Below the pieces are notes generated by a model, which was not told where the DNA came from, searched no databases, and worked only from the letters and a program-made list of their open reading frames with translations. Shown piece by piece: positions 41,011 through 49,618 of a DNA stretch of 64,000 bases. The translations under genes were made by a program, and so were the position numbers. This stretch comes from Nitrospinaceae bacterium (lineage in GTDB: Bacteria > Nitrospinota > Nitrospinia > Nitrospinales > Nitrospinaceae), in NCBI GenBank assembly GCA_029261535.1, contig JAJDBF010000033.1:1-64000 (forward strand). The letters are read 5' to 3'. Position 1 is the first letter of the stretch, and each line of letters starts with the position of its first letter.

Positions 41011-42018
41011 ATGCTGGTACTTGGCATTGAAACTTCATGCGATGAAACTGCGGTCGCTGTCCTGCGGGATGGCGAAACTCTGCTGTCGAATGTTATTTTT
41101 TCCCAAGTCGACATCCACAATAAATATGGGGGGATCGTTCCTGAGATCGCGGGACGTTGTCATATTGAATCCATTCACCATGTTGTCAGGCAGGCGTTAG
41201 AGGAAGCGGGAGTGCGCCTCGCCGACATCGATTTGATTGGTGTGACCGAAGGGCCGGGACTGGTGGTCTCTCTTATCGTTGGTATCAATGCGGCAAAAGC
41301 AATCGGCTATGCTTCCAGTATTCCGGTCCTCGGGATCAATCATCTGGAAGGTCACCTTCTAGCCATTTTTTTACAGGAGAAAGTAGCTTTTCCATTTCTT
41401 GCCCTGATTGTCTCCGGCGGGCATACTGATCTTGTGCGTGCTGATGCGGTGGGCCAATATCGGGTGATTGGACGCACGCGTGACGATGCCGCGGGGGAGT
41501 CGTTTGACAAGGTCGCCAAAATGCTAGGGCTTGGCTATCCCGGTGGCCCGCTCATTGAAAAATTGGGGCAGGGCGGAAACCCCACAGCCCATGCTTTTCC
41601 ACGGAGTATGCTGGTCAATGGCAATTTTGATTTCAGTTTCAGCGGGATCAAATCGGCGGTGCGACGTCACCTCGAGAAAAACAGCGATTGGAATACTTGC
41701 GAAAAATTACAGGCGGATATCGCCGCATCTTTTCAAGAAGCAGTGGTGGATGTCCTGATAAAAAAATGTTTGCACGCGGCGGAGAGAGAAGGACTGGAAC
41801 GACTCGTTTTAACCGGTGGTGTCGCCGCCAATGGTTGTTTGCGGGACAGAATGTTTTCCGAAGCGCAAAAGCAGGGGTTCACAGCTTTCGCACCCGACCC
41901 AGTTTTTTGTACCGACAACGCCGCCATGATCGCGTCGGCGGCTTACCTGCGACACTCGGCGCAGTTGAATGGAACTCCCCTGATGCAACTGGATGCAAAA
42001 TCCAACTTATCTTTTTAG
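41011..42018 (+). CDS. tsaD: tRNA N6-threonylcarbamoyladenosine transferase TsaD
   Basis: TsaD transfers the threonylcarbamoyl group to A37 of ANN-decoding tRNAs. The protein starts MLVLGIETSCDETAVAV, the invariant family opening, so the ATG at 41011 is secure. The metal ligands H111 and H115 sit in NHLEGH. VSGGHTDLV, RTRDDAAGESFDK and TGGVAANGCLRD are all intact. There is no ribosome-binding site, since the preceding bases are the T-run of a terminator. The epimerase gene follows nine bases later. Confidence 0.97.
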   Translation: MLVLGIETSCDETAVAVLRDGETLLSNVIFSQVDIHNKYGGIVPEIAGRCHIESIHHVVRQALEEAGVRLADIDLIGVTEGPGLVVSLIVGINAAKAIGYASSIPVLGINHLEGHLLAIFLQEKVAFPFLALIVSGGHTDLVRADAVGQYRVIGRTRDDAAGESFDKVAKMLGLGYPGGPLIEKLGQGGNPTAHAFPRSMLVNGNFDFSFSGIKSAVRRHLEKNSDWNTCEKLQADIAASFQEAVVDVLIKKCLHAAEREGLERLVLTGGVAANGCLRDRMFSEAQKQGFTAFAPDPVFCTDNAAMIASAAYLRHSAQLNGTPLMQLDAKSNLSF

Positions 42019-42027
42019 AGAGTTGAT

Positions 42028-43026
42028 ATGCGCATAATGGTCACAGGCGGCGGCGGATTTCTTGGAGGTCATATTGCTTGTCGGCTGATTGCACTGGGGC
42101 ATGAGGTCACGGTTTTCGGACGAAGGCATTACCTACACCTGCCGGAATCGATCAGGCAGATTCAGGGAGACTTGAGTGACGCGGGGCAGGTGGCCCTTGC
42201 CTGTAAAGGACAGGAAGCCATTTTCCATTCCGGCGCACTCACGGGTATCTGGGGTTCCAAAGAAACTTTTGAGAAAACCAATATCCTTGGAACGCAGAAT
42301 GTAATAGATGCCTGCCAGGAATCCGGAGTCAAAAAACTCATTTTTACCAGCTCGCCCAGTGTGATTTCAGGTACGTCCCATCTTGAGAATGTCGATGAGA
42401 GCACAGCCTACCCCAAAAAATACTTATCGTATTACCCGCAAACCAAAGCGGAAGCCGAGCGGCGCGTCATGGCCGCTAATGGGAGTTCGGATTTGCTGAC
42501 GATTTCCCTGCGGCCTCATTTAATATGGGGACCGGAAGACCCGCATCTGATTCCAAGAATTTTAAAGCGTGCCAGTAACAATCAACTGGTGCGGGTGGGA
42601 GATGGTAATAACAAGGTGGATATTATCTATATCGACAACGCGGTGGAGGGACATATCCGGGCGTTGGAATCGCTTGCACCGGGGGCTGATTGCGCGGGTA
42701 ACGTTTATTTTTTGAGCGATGATGAACCGGTTTTATTGTGGGACTGGATTGCCCGCCTGCTGGAGGCTATGAATCTTCCGCCGGTGAAGCGTTCTATTTC
42801 ATTCGCGATGGCAAAAAATATTGGCTATGTGATGGAGGTTGTTTACCGGGGGCTTGGAATAAAAACGGAGCCGCGCATGACGCGTTTCATTGCTGGTCAA
42901 TTGGCCAAATCGCACTACTTCGATATTTCAGCCGCAAAAAGAGATTTGAATTACCGACCCATTGTTTCTCCCGAAGCAGGCTGGCAAAAAATGATCAACT
43001 GGTTTAAGACTCACCCAGTAGATTGA
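42028..43026 (+). CDS. NAD-dependent epimerase/dehydratase (3-beta-HSD-like SDR)
   Basis: This is an extended SDR with the nucleotide motif GGGGFLGG at the N-terminus and a catalytic Y-x3-K as YYPQTKAEAER. TSSPSV gives the Ser of the triad. HLIWGPEDPHLIPRIL and VDIIYIDNAVEGH match the 3-beta-hydroxysteroid dehydrogenase/isomerase branch, which includes bacterial enzymes acting on sterol-like or olefin-synthesis intermediates. The substrate is unknown. It lies nine bases after tsaD and its end overlaps the convergent larB by 23 bases. Confidence 0.85.
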   Translation: MRIMVTGGGGFLGGHIACRLIALGHEVTVFGRRHYLHLPESIRQIQGDLSDAGQVALACKGQEAIFHSGALTGIWGSKETFEKTNILGTQNVIDACQESGVKKLIFTSSPSVISGTSHLENVDESTAYPKKYLSYYPQTKAEAERRVMAANGSSDLLTISLRPHLIWGPEDPHLIPRILKRASNNQLVRVGDGNNKVDIIYIDNAVEGHIRALESLAPGADCAGNVYFLSDDEPVLLWDWIARLLEAMNLPPVKRSISFAMAKNIGYVMEVVYRGLGIKTEPRMTRFIAGQLAKSHYFDISAAKRDLNYRPIVSPEAGWQKMINWFKTHPVD

Positions 43027-43759
43027 TCTTGTGGGCGAGGCAGGCCGCGCCAAATCCGTTGTCGATATTCACCACACCAATTCCGGGGGAGCAACTGTTG
43101 AGCATGGCGAGCAAGGGTGTCACACCCTCAAAGGACGCGCCGTAGCCCACACTGGTCGGAACACCGATCACCGGTTGGTCGACCAGTCCGCCGATCACGC
43201 TGACCAGCGCACCTTCCATTCCGGCAACGGCGATGATGACTCTTGAGGACCTCAACGTTTCGAGTTTGTCCAGCAGTCGATGCAGACCGGCGACCCCGAC
43301 ATCAAAAATTTGTTCAACACCGCTCCCCAGAGTCTCGAGAGTCACCGTCGCCTCTAAAGCCACCGGGATGTCGGATGTGCCTGCCGTGACCACCGCGACT
43401 TTTCCCCGGCAGGTGGGGGGCTTTTTCTGAAAGACCAGCATGTGCGCCTGTTGGTGATAGCGAACTTTGCCCGGAAGCGACGATTTGAGTTTTTTGAAAA
43501 CGTCTTCGCTCATCCGCGTGGCAAGCACATCCTGCCCTGTGGAGCAGAGCTTTTTTAAAATTGATTTTAATTGAGGCAGGGATTTTCCCGGACAAAAAAC
43601 CACTTCCGGGATTCCTGACCGAAGCTGGCGGTGGTGGTCCAGTCTGGCGAACTCCAAATCTTCATAAGGAAGCTGTTTGAGTTTTTGCAATGCCTGTTCG
43701 GGCGATAGTTTATTTTTGGAGACCTGGTTCAGTAATTTTTTTATGTTGTCAGGATTCAT
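43004..43759 (-). CDS. larB: Nickel pincer cofactor biosynthesis protein LarB
   Basis: LarB carboxylates and hydrolyses nicotinate adenine dinucleotide in the first step to the nickel-pincer nucleotide of lactate racemase-type enzymes. The PurE-like core is visible: VAVVTAGTSDIPVALEA, DVGVAGLHRL, VAGMEGALVSVIGGLV, VIGVPTSVGYG. The 60-residue N-terminal region with helical repeats and an HHRQLRSGIPEVVFCPGK segment is also typical. The start is ATG 43759 with AGAGG upstream; TTG 43762 is the in-frame alternative. The gene overlaps gpsA by 11 bases. A larC gene is at 55090. Confidence 0.92.
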   Translation of the reverse strand: MNPDNIKKLLNQVSKNKLSPEQALQKLKQLPYEDLEFARLDHHRQLRSGIPEVVFCPGKSLPQLKSILKKLCSTGQDVLATRMSEDVFKKLKSSLPGKVRYHQQAHMLVFQKKPPTCRGKVAVVTAGTSDIPVALEATVTLETLGSGVEQIFDVGVAGLHRLLDKLETLRSSRVIIAVAGMEGALVSVIGGLVDQPVIGVPTSVGYGASFEGVTPLLAMLNSCSPGIGVVNIDNGFGAACLAHKINLLGES

Positions 43760-44774
43760 CAAGGCCTCTCACACCGGAAAATTCACTGCTGATCTCAACT
43801 TTCATCAAGTCAGCCAGGGCTTGCCGGGGTTCCTTGTTTTCGTAGAGGACGCGGTAGGTTTGTTCAATGATCGATGCCTGGATACCAAATTTTTCTTTCA
43901 AGGCGAAAGCTGATTTCACTGTTTTGATTCCCTCCGCCACCATCTGCATATTTTTGATGATGTCTTCTAGTTTGTCTCCCTGGCCGAGTTTGATCCCCAC
44001 GCTTCGATTGCGGCTGAGGTCTCCGGTGCAGGTCAGGACAAGATCGCCCAGCCCGGATAATCCGTAAAAAGTTTCCGGGCGTGCACCCATGGCGGTGCCA
44101 ATACGGCTGATTTCAACCAGCCCGCGGGTGATGAGTCCGGCTCGGGTATTGTGCCCGAGGCCAAGACCGTCGCAAATTCCAGCGGCGATCGCGATTACAT
44201 TTTTCAAGGCTCCGCCGACCTCGACACCGATCACATCATCGCTGGTAAACACTCTAAGGGTTTCTGTTGCAAATAAATCCTGTGCCTGCTGTGCCGCTTT
44301 TGAGTTTTCGGAGGCAACCACAATGGTCGACGGTACTTGTCGGGCGACCTCTTTGGCGAAGGTGGGTCCTGAGAGGGTCGCCAGTATGGCCTTATCGCCC
44401 AGTTCCCTTTTGATGACCTGTGATGGGGGTAGAAGGATTTCTTCTTCCAGACCCTTGCTCGCATTCACGATGAGTGTGTTGGCATCGAGGTGAGGGCTCA
44501 ACTGACGCGCAAGAGAGCCCAGAATATGGGAAGGTGTGACTAGCACCAACACCCGTTTTCCCTTGACGGCAGATTTCAAATCATCAACCGGGGCTACCGT
44601 ATCCGGCAGAATGAAGCCGGGTAAAAACTGTGTGTTCTCACGAGAGGTCTGCATGGATTCCGCAAGATCCTTCTCGTAGACCCACAGGTCCAGCGGCAGG
44701 CCTTTATTTCCAAGGTGGATGGAAAGGGCCGTGCCCCAACTTCCCGCACCAATAATGGCAATTTCGGATTTCAT
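43749..44774 (-). CDS. gpsA: Glycerol-3-phosphate dehydrogenase [NAD(P)+]
   Basis: GpsA reduces dihydroxyacetone phosphate to glycerol 3-phosphate for phospholipid synthesis. The N-terminal motif is AIIGAGSWGTALS. VNASKGLE, LSGPTFAKEVA and the catalytic region GGALKNVIAIAAGI are present, as are NTRAGLITRGLVEI and GLSGLGDLVLTC. The 341 residues are standard. The coding sequence overlaps larB at its 3' end, implying one transcript. No strong ribosome-binding site precedes the ATG at 44774. The 222-base gap to the divergent TPR gene holds no other feature I can support. Confidence 0.96.
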   Translation of the reverse strand: MKSEIAIIGAGSWGTALSIHLGNKGLPLDLWVYEKDLAESMQTSRENTQFLPGFILPDTVAPVDDLKSAVKGKRVLVLVTPSHILGSLARQLSPHLDANTLIVNASKGLEEEILLPPSQVIKRELGDKAILATLSGPTFAKEVARQVPSTIVVASENSKAAQQAQDLFATETLRVFTSDDVIGVEVGGALKNVIAIAAGICDGLGLGHNTRAGLITRGLVEISRIGTAMGARPETFYGLSGLGDLVLTCTGDLSRNRSVGIKLGQGDKLEDIIKNMQMVAEGIKTVKSAFALKEKFGIQASIIEQTYRVLYENKEPRQALADLMKVEISSEFSGVRGLDES

Positions 44775-44996
44775 AAACTGGCAACAGTGTGAAATTTATG
44801 GTTGGTCCCTCAACAGGAGACCGGCAGTTACTATAGTATCCCCTGGTGCAAAAGAAAAGGGCAGGAAATCTCTGATAAAAAGAGGCTTGTGCGGGGTTGT
44901 GCTTTATGCTTAAATTGTTTCTTCCAAACAGGCCGACAGTTGCCGATTGATCTCTTCTGATCCTGTTATCCCTCCAACCTGAAACCCGTACAGTCC

Positions 44997-45680
44997 ATGG
45001 CTACAGAGCCCCATGTCACAAGAAAACAATTGTTAAAAGATGTCGACCCGGTATATCAGGCTGGTAATAAGCTGATGGAGCGGCTGGTGGTTAATAAGAC
45101 CCCCTTGTTAACTCTTCTGGCTATGATCGTATTGACGGCGGCAGGGCTCGGAGTTTATCAAAACCAACAGGCTAAAGATGTGCTTAAAATGGAAGGTCTG
45201 CTGTTTGAGATGGAAACAATCCGGACAGACACCAAGGATAAATCGGGTGATGCCGTCCTTGGGGAATTGAAATCCAAATTTGAATCGATCTCAGAGGGAA
45301 AACAAAAAAGCCGGGCAAACCTTTTGCTCGCTGACTCCTATTTCCAGTACGAAAAATATGATGATGCAGAAAAGATTTACTCTGAGTTGAAAAGCACTGC
45401 CGGGTCGGATGTGCTGATCTCAGACCTGGCACGGCGAGGTTTGGCCCATGTTTTTGAAGGAAAAAAGAATTATTCCAAGGCCATCGAGGTCTATAAATCG
45501 ATTATAGACAATCCGGGGCCCTTGCCGGTATTCTATATCTATCTAGGTCTTTCCAGAGCCCACGAATTGAATGGGGATATGGAAAATGCGAAATTGGTAT
45601 TGCGGGACATGGAAGCTAAATTTCCTGAGCATGCTGATCTCCAAAAGGCCAAACTTCTATTAAAGAAACTGGAGGGATGA
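44997..45680 (+). CDS. Membrane-anchored TPR protein (YfgM-like)
   Basis: The protein has a short cytoplasmic lead (about 40 residues), one membrane helix (about 38-58: TPLLTLLAMIVLTAAGLGVY) and a periplasmic region of TPR-like helical repeats (NLLLADSYFQYEKYDDAEKIY, ARRGLAHVFEGKKNYSKAIEVY, YLGLSRAHELNGDMENA). This layout resembles YfgM, a SecYEG-associated protein that hands secreted proteins to periplasmic chaperones. The start has no strong ribosome-binding site. The M48 protease gene follows 32 bases later. YfgM-like assignment is by layout, not sequence identity. Confidence 0.8.
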   Translation: MATEPHVTRKQLLKDVDPVYQAGNKLMERLVVNKTPLLTLLAMIVLTAAGLGVYQNQQAKDVLKMEGLLFEMETIRTDTKDKSGDAVLGELKSKFESISEGKQKSRANLLLADSYFQYEKYDDAEKIYSELKSTAGSDVLISDLARRGLAHVFEGKKNYSKAIEVYKSIIDNPGPLPVFYIYLGLSRAHELNGDMENAKLVLRDMEAKFPEHADLQKAKLLLKKLEG

Positions 45681-45712
45681 ACCTCCGGTCACTTTAAGAA
45701 AGGGTATACCGG

Positions 45713-46834
45713 GTGAATCGCATCCCTCATGGCAGAAAAAATTTAGCACCCGGCCTGTTACTTGCCCTCATCCTCCTTATATTTCCGACAGCCGTCGGGG
45801 CCGTTCCTTTTATCAGCAAACAAACCGAACTTGAAATGGGGCAGAATGCTGACCCCCAGGTCATCGCCCAATTCGGGTTGTATCCCGATAAAGATCTCCA
45901 GTTATATGTGAACCAGATCGGTCAGGATCTGGTGTCTTCCCTGAACAATCCAGAATTCAGCGACTACTTTTTCAAGGTGGTCGACAGCCCTCAGATCAAC
46001 GCTTTCGCGCTTCCCGGCGGGTACATTTATGTCACTCGCGGTATTCTTGCGGTGATGAATAATGAAGCCGAATTGGCCGGAGTTCTGGGGCATGAAATAG
46101 GACATGTGGTCAACCATCACGGGGCCGAGCAGATGGTGCGCATGATTGGAGCGCAGATTCTGGCCATTGGCGGAGCTATCGCCAGTCCAAAAAACGCGGG
46201 CCCCTGGCTTGCGATCAGCACGCAGTTATTCACCACTATCAATATGGGTTACGGTCGGGAGGCTGAACTGGAATCCGATGCTCATGGCCTGATGAATTCC
46301 TATGAAGCCGGGTACGATCCCAAGAGCGCGATTAATTTTTTTCGGACCCTGCGCCAGCAGGAAATCATGTCGGGTCAGTCTTACCATAGTTTTCAGGCGA
46401 CGCATCCTGACACCAAAATCAGGATCGTCAAAGGCGATTCTCTTGCCGACACCATCGTCAACCGTGGCAATAAAGTAACGAGAAAAAATCGGGAACAATT
46501 TCTAAGAACTATTGATGGCCTTAACTATGGGGGAAAACGTCACGCCAGGGATCGCAAACAATACAAACCACAATATATCGATATCTATGAAGTCAAGGCG
46601 GGTGATACCTTTAACAGCATCGCCATTAGCGAGCTTGACGATGCGCAGATGGACCTCGATATTGCCATTCTGAATGGCATGCGCATCCAGAACAAACTGG
46701 AGCCGGGTACCCTGTTGAAACTAATCCGGGATGGCAAGCCGGAGCATCATCAAATCCTCGATCTCAAACCTGACTTGGCGAGGAACCATATAAAAAAAAG
46801 AAAACGAGAACTTCGTTTCAATTCTTCAAAGTAA
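45713..46834 (+). CDS. Periplasmic M48 metalloprotease (BepA-like)
   Basis: A signal peptide (LLLALILLIFPTAVGAV) precedes an M48 zinc protease domain. HEIGH is at 127-131 and the third zinc ligand E185 lies in ELESDA. BepA-type enzymes watch over outer-membrane protein assembly. In place of BepA's TPR domain, this protein has a C-terminal segment reading YEVKAGDTFNSIAI and LNGMRIQNKLEPGTLLKLI, which looks LysM-like and could bind peptidoglycan. The start is GTG with AAAGGG upstream. It is downstream of the TPR gene, so the pair may supply the two functions in separate proteins. Confidence 0.88.
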   Translation: MNRIPHGRKNLAPGLLLALILLIFPTAVGAVPFISKQTELEMGQNADPQVIAQFGLYPDKDLQLYVNQIGQDLVSSLNNPEFSDYFFKVVDSPQINAFALPGGYIYVTRGILAVMNNEAELAGVLGHEIGHVVNHHGAEQMVRMIGAQILAIGGAIASPKNAGPWLAISTQLFTTINMGYGREAELESDAHGLMNSYEAGYDPKSAINFFRTLRQQEIMSGQSYHSFQATHPDTKIRIVKGDSLADTIVNRGNKVTRKNREQFLRTIDGLNYGGKRHARDRKQYKPQYIDIYEVKAGDTFNSIAISELDDAQMDLDIAILNGMRIQNKLEPGTLLKLIRDGKPEHHQILDLKPDLARNHIKKRKRELRFNSSK

Positions 46835-46858
46835 ATCCTCTCTCTTGATTCCTGCCTG

Positions 46859-47056
46859 ATGGGCAACTCCACCAACACACTTATTCTTGAAAAAGCCTGC
46901 ACCGTTCACCTCAAGCCTGAAGGTGAAAGATGCAACCGTCTTCAGCAGGGCCGACAGGTCCATTTAATTCAGCGGAAAGAAAACTGGGGAAAAATCACCT
47001 GGCGTAACGGAAAGAAAAAGGGCTGGATCAATCTCAGTCTGCAAAATATAGAATAA
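46859..47056 (+). CDS. Small SH3-like domain protein (65 residues)
   Basis: The 65 residues look like one bacterial SH3-like unit: ACTVHLKPEGERCNRLQQG, then GRQVHLIQRKENWGKITW and KGWINLSLQNIE. No signal peptide is visible. It follows the M48 gene by 24 bases and ends just before a terminator, so it is probably the last gene of that operon. No ribosome-binding site is evident at the ATG. The role may be cell-wall or protein binding. Confidence 0.6.
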   Translation: MGNSTNTLILEKACTVHLKPEGERCNRLQQGRQVHLIQRKENWGKITWRNGKKKGWINLSLQNIE

Positions 47057-47060
47057 AAAA

Positions 47061-47086
47061 AACCCGGAAGGCGAACCTCCCGGGTT
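47061..47086. terminator. Bidirectional terminator between the SH3-like gene and aconitase
   Basis: AACCCGGAAGG (47061-47071) pairs with CCTCCCGGGTT (47076-47086), one mismatch, four-base loop. Five T follow on the plus strand and eight A precede it, so it can serve both convergent genes. Confidence 0.85.
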
Positions 47087-47110
47087 TTTAAATTGAACGC
47101 TTAAGCTCGA

Positions 47111-49372
47111 TCAGGCGTTTTGACTGCCAACAAAGTTCAAGGCAGACCCCGCAGTGAACCACTGAATCTCTTTCACATTCATGGTGTGATTTACCGTGAG
47201 TTCCTCGGTAGAACCGCCTTCGTGAGTTACCACCATAGTGACAGGTTGTCCTTCGGATAACTTGTCGAGGTTCTTAAACGAAATTTTGTCCGTCTGCTGG
47301 ATTTTATCGTAGTCACCCTTGTCTGAAAACGTAAAGGGAAGTACACCCTGCTTTTTCAGGTTGGCTTCAAAAATCCGGGCATAGGAATTAGCCACCATGG
47401 CGAGACAGCCCATGTGACGTGGTTCCATTGCCGCGTGCTCCCGGCTCGAGCCTTCCCCAATATTTTCATCGGCAAACGAGACCCAGCCTTTTCCGTTGTC
47501 TTTGTAGTGGCGTGCAATCTTGTTCAGTTCAACGTCATCTTCCCCGGTCATCAGGTTCTTGCCGGTTCCGGTGCCGCCGCCATAAGCGTTGGTGGCACCA
47601 AGAAACATGTTGTTACTGATGTTGTCGAGATGTCCGCGAAATTTAAGCCAGGGACCAGCTTGGGAAATATGGTCGGTAGTACATTTTCCGTCGGCTTTAA
47701 ACAACACGAACAGATCCTGATAATCACTGACCGGGTCCTGTTTTGGAAAAGCATCCAGAAACGACAGGCGCTCACTGGCAGGATCAATCACCACTTCGCC
47801 GGTTTTTGTGGGTTGCATGTAGCCGCTATCCTTTGAAGCGTAGCCTTGTTCCGGATAAACCTCACCGGCGGGAGCTTCGAATTTGAAATCCTTACCGTCT
47901 TCCGTTTTAAGACTGTCGGTCAGCGGGTTGAATTTAAGAGTGCCGGCAAAGGCGTAGGCGACAACTACTTCCGGAGAACTGATGAAACTGAGTGTTTCCG
48001 GATTGCCATCATTTCTTTTGGCAAAGTTGCGGTTGTAAGAGCTGATGATGCTGTTCTTGTCCCCTTTTTGAATGTCATCGCGTTTCCATTGCCCAATGCA
48101 GGGACCGCAGGCATTGGCCAGAACGGTTGCTCCGACATCCTGGAAATCTTGCATGATCCCGTCACGGGTGATGGTTTCAAAAATGCGTTCCGAGCCCGGC
48201 GTGACCAGCAGATTGGACTTGGCTTTCAAACCAGCCGCTTTGGCCTGACGTACCAGACTTGCGGCACGGGTGAGATCCTCATAGCTGGAGTTGGTGCAGG
48301 AACCGATGAGGGCCGCTGTGATTTTTTCCGGATAACCTTTTTCATCCGCTTCGGCACCGATTTCAGCTACCGTGCGACCGAGGTCCGGTGTGTGCGGCCC
48401 AACGATGTGCGGGATCAAAGTAGACAGGTCGATTTCGTGAACCTCGTCGTAATATTTCTCCGGGTTTTTTTCCACTTCAGGATCGGACACCAGATGCTCC
48501 GCGTACTTTTTCGAAAGATCGGCAATAGCATCGCGTTCCGTTTTGCGCAGGTACTCATCCATGCTTTCATCGTAGCCAAAAGTTGAAGTGGTTGCGCCGA
48601 TTTCTGCACCCATGTTGGTGACGGTGCCTTTACCTGTTGCACTGAGGGAGCGTGCTCCTTCGCCAAAATACTCAACAACACATCCGGTTCCGCCTTTGGC
48701 GGTCAGCATGGTGGCGACTTTCAGGATGATGTCCTTGGCGGCAGTCCAGCCACTGAGCTTGCCTTTCAAACGAATGCCGATCATCTTGGGCATACGTGTC
48801 ATGAAGGGTTGACCGGTCATCACGTCCACCGCGTCCGCGCCACCGACACCAATGGCGATACAGCCCATGCCACCTGCGTTTGGCGTGTGGGAATCGGTTC
48901 CGATGATGACGGTCCCAGGGCAGGCGTAGTTTTCGAATACCACTTGATGAATAATGCCGGAGCCTGGTTTCCAAAAACCCATGTTGTATTTCATCGCCGC
49001 AGATTCAAGAAAATCGTAAACTTCCTTATTAACCTTGATCGCATTTACCAGGTCTTCGGCAGAGCCGGAGTAGGCCTGAATAAGGTGGTCACAGTGAACA
49101 GTTGAGGGGACTTGCACTTCGGAAATATTGGCCGACATGAATTGGAGAATGGCCATTTGCGCGGTGGCATCCTGCATGGCCACACGGTCCGCGTTTAAAT
49201 AAATGTTGGAAACGCCTCGTTCCAGTTTTGAAAAATCGGTGTCTGTGTCCATGTGACTGAAAAGGATTTTTTCAACCACGGTCAATCCGCGTCCCATATT
49301 TTTTCGAGCCGCCTCAATTCGCTGGCCCATGGACTTGTAAAGCTGTTCGATAGGTGCCGACTCCAGTAACAT
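47111..49372 (-). CDS. acn: Aconitate hydratase (mitochondrial-type AcnA)
   Basis: Aconitase interconverts citrate and isocitrate in the TCA cycle or its reductive form. The 4Fe-4S cysteines are visible in GSCTNSSYEDL and NACGPCIGQW, and HCDHLIQAYSG and GTDSHTPNAGGMG are near the N-terminus. ENIGEGSSREHAA carries the swivel-domain motif. The 753-residue length and sequence style resemble the mitochondrial/Bacteroidetes branch rather than the longer AcnA or AcnB of E. coli. The ATG is preceded by AAAGGAG. In a carbon-fixing relative it could work in the reductive TCA cycle, but the window does not show that. Confidence 0.96.
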   Translation of the reverse strand: MLLESAPIEQLYKSMGQRIEAARKNMGRGLTVVEKILFSHMDTDTDFSKLERGVSNIYLNADRVAMQDATAQMAILQFMSANISEVQVPSTVHCDHLIQAYSGSAEDLVNAIKVNKEVYDFLESAAMKYNMGFWKPGSGIIHQVVFENYACPGTVIIGTDSHTPNAGGMGCIAIGVGGADAVDVMTGQPFMTRMPKMIGIRLKGKLSGWTAAKDIILKVATMLTAKGGTGCVVEYFGEGARSLSATGKGTVTNMGAEIGATTSTFGYDESMDEYLRKTERDAIADLSKKYAEHLVSDPEVEKNPEKYYDEVHEIDLSTLIPHIVGPHTPDLGRTVAEIGAEADEKGYPEKITAALIGSCTNSSYEDLTRAASLVRQAKAAGLKAKSNLLVTPGSERIFETITRDGIMQDFQDVGATVLANACGPCIGQWKRDDIQKGDKNSIISSYNRNFAKRNDGNPETLSFISSPEVVVAYAFAGTLKFNPLTDSLKTEDGKDFKFEAPAGEVYPEQGYASKDSGYMQPTKTGEVVIDPASERLSFLDAFPKQDPVSDYQDLFVLFKADGKCTTDHISQAGPWLKFRGHLDNISNNMFLGATNAYGGGTGTGKNLMTGEDDVELNKIARHYKDNGKGWVSFADENIGEGSSREHAAMEPRHMGCLAMVANSYARIFEANLKKQGVLPFTFSDKGDYDKIQQTDKISFKNLDKLSEGQPVTMVVTHEGGSTEELTVNHTMNVKEIQWFTAGSALNFVGSQNA

Positions 49373-49555
49373 TGACCTCTCCTTTAAACTTTAAAAGATG
49401 TTATAGTGCCCTCTTGCCAAAGTTGCTCGACAAAAGGTCAAATAATAAGTTATGGGGGATGTTGCTCCCTTCAGAAGCAACGGTTGAGGATTTTGCCACG
49501 AAAGACGCTAAAACTCAAACTTTTTGAGTCGCCCTGTGAATCCCCAATTTGGCTT

Positions 49556-49564
49556 TGGTATAAT
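49556..49564 (+). promoter_or_regulatory. Extended -10 promoter for the hydrolase-LRR pair
   Basis: TGGTATAAT (TGn plus consensus TATAAT) lies 54 bases before the hydrolase ATG. The -35 is poor, as usual for extended -10 promoters. Confidence 0.6.
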
Positions 49565-49618
49565 TAAAACAAAGACCTGACTCCTATTCCGGGGGAAATA
49601 ATTCTTGCAAATAATTTT

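Noticed and set aside
47846-48586. A 246-residue frame antisense to aconitase
   Set aside because: It overlaps conserved aconitase sequence and has no family features.
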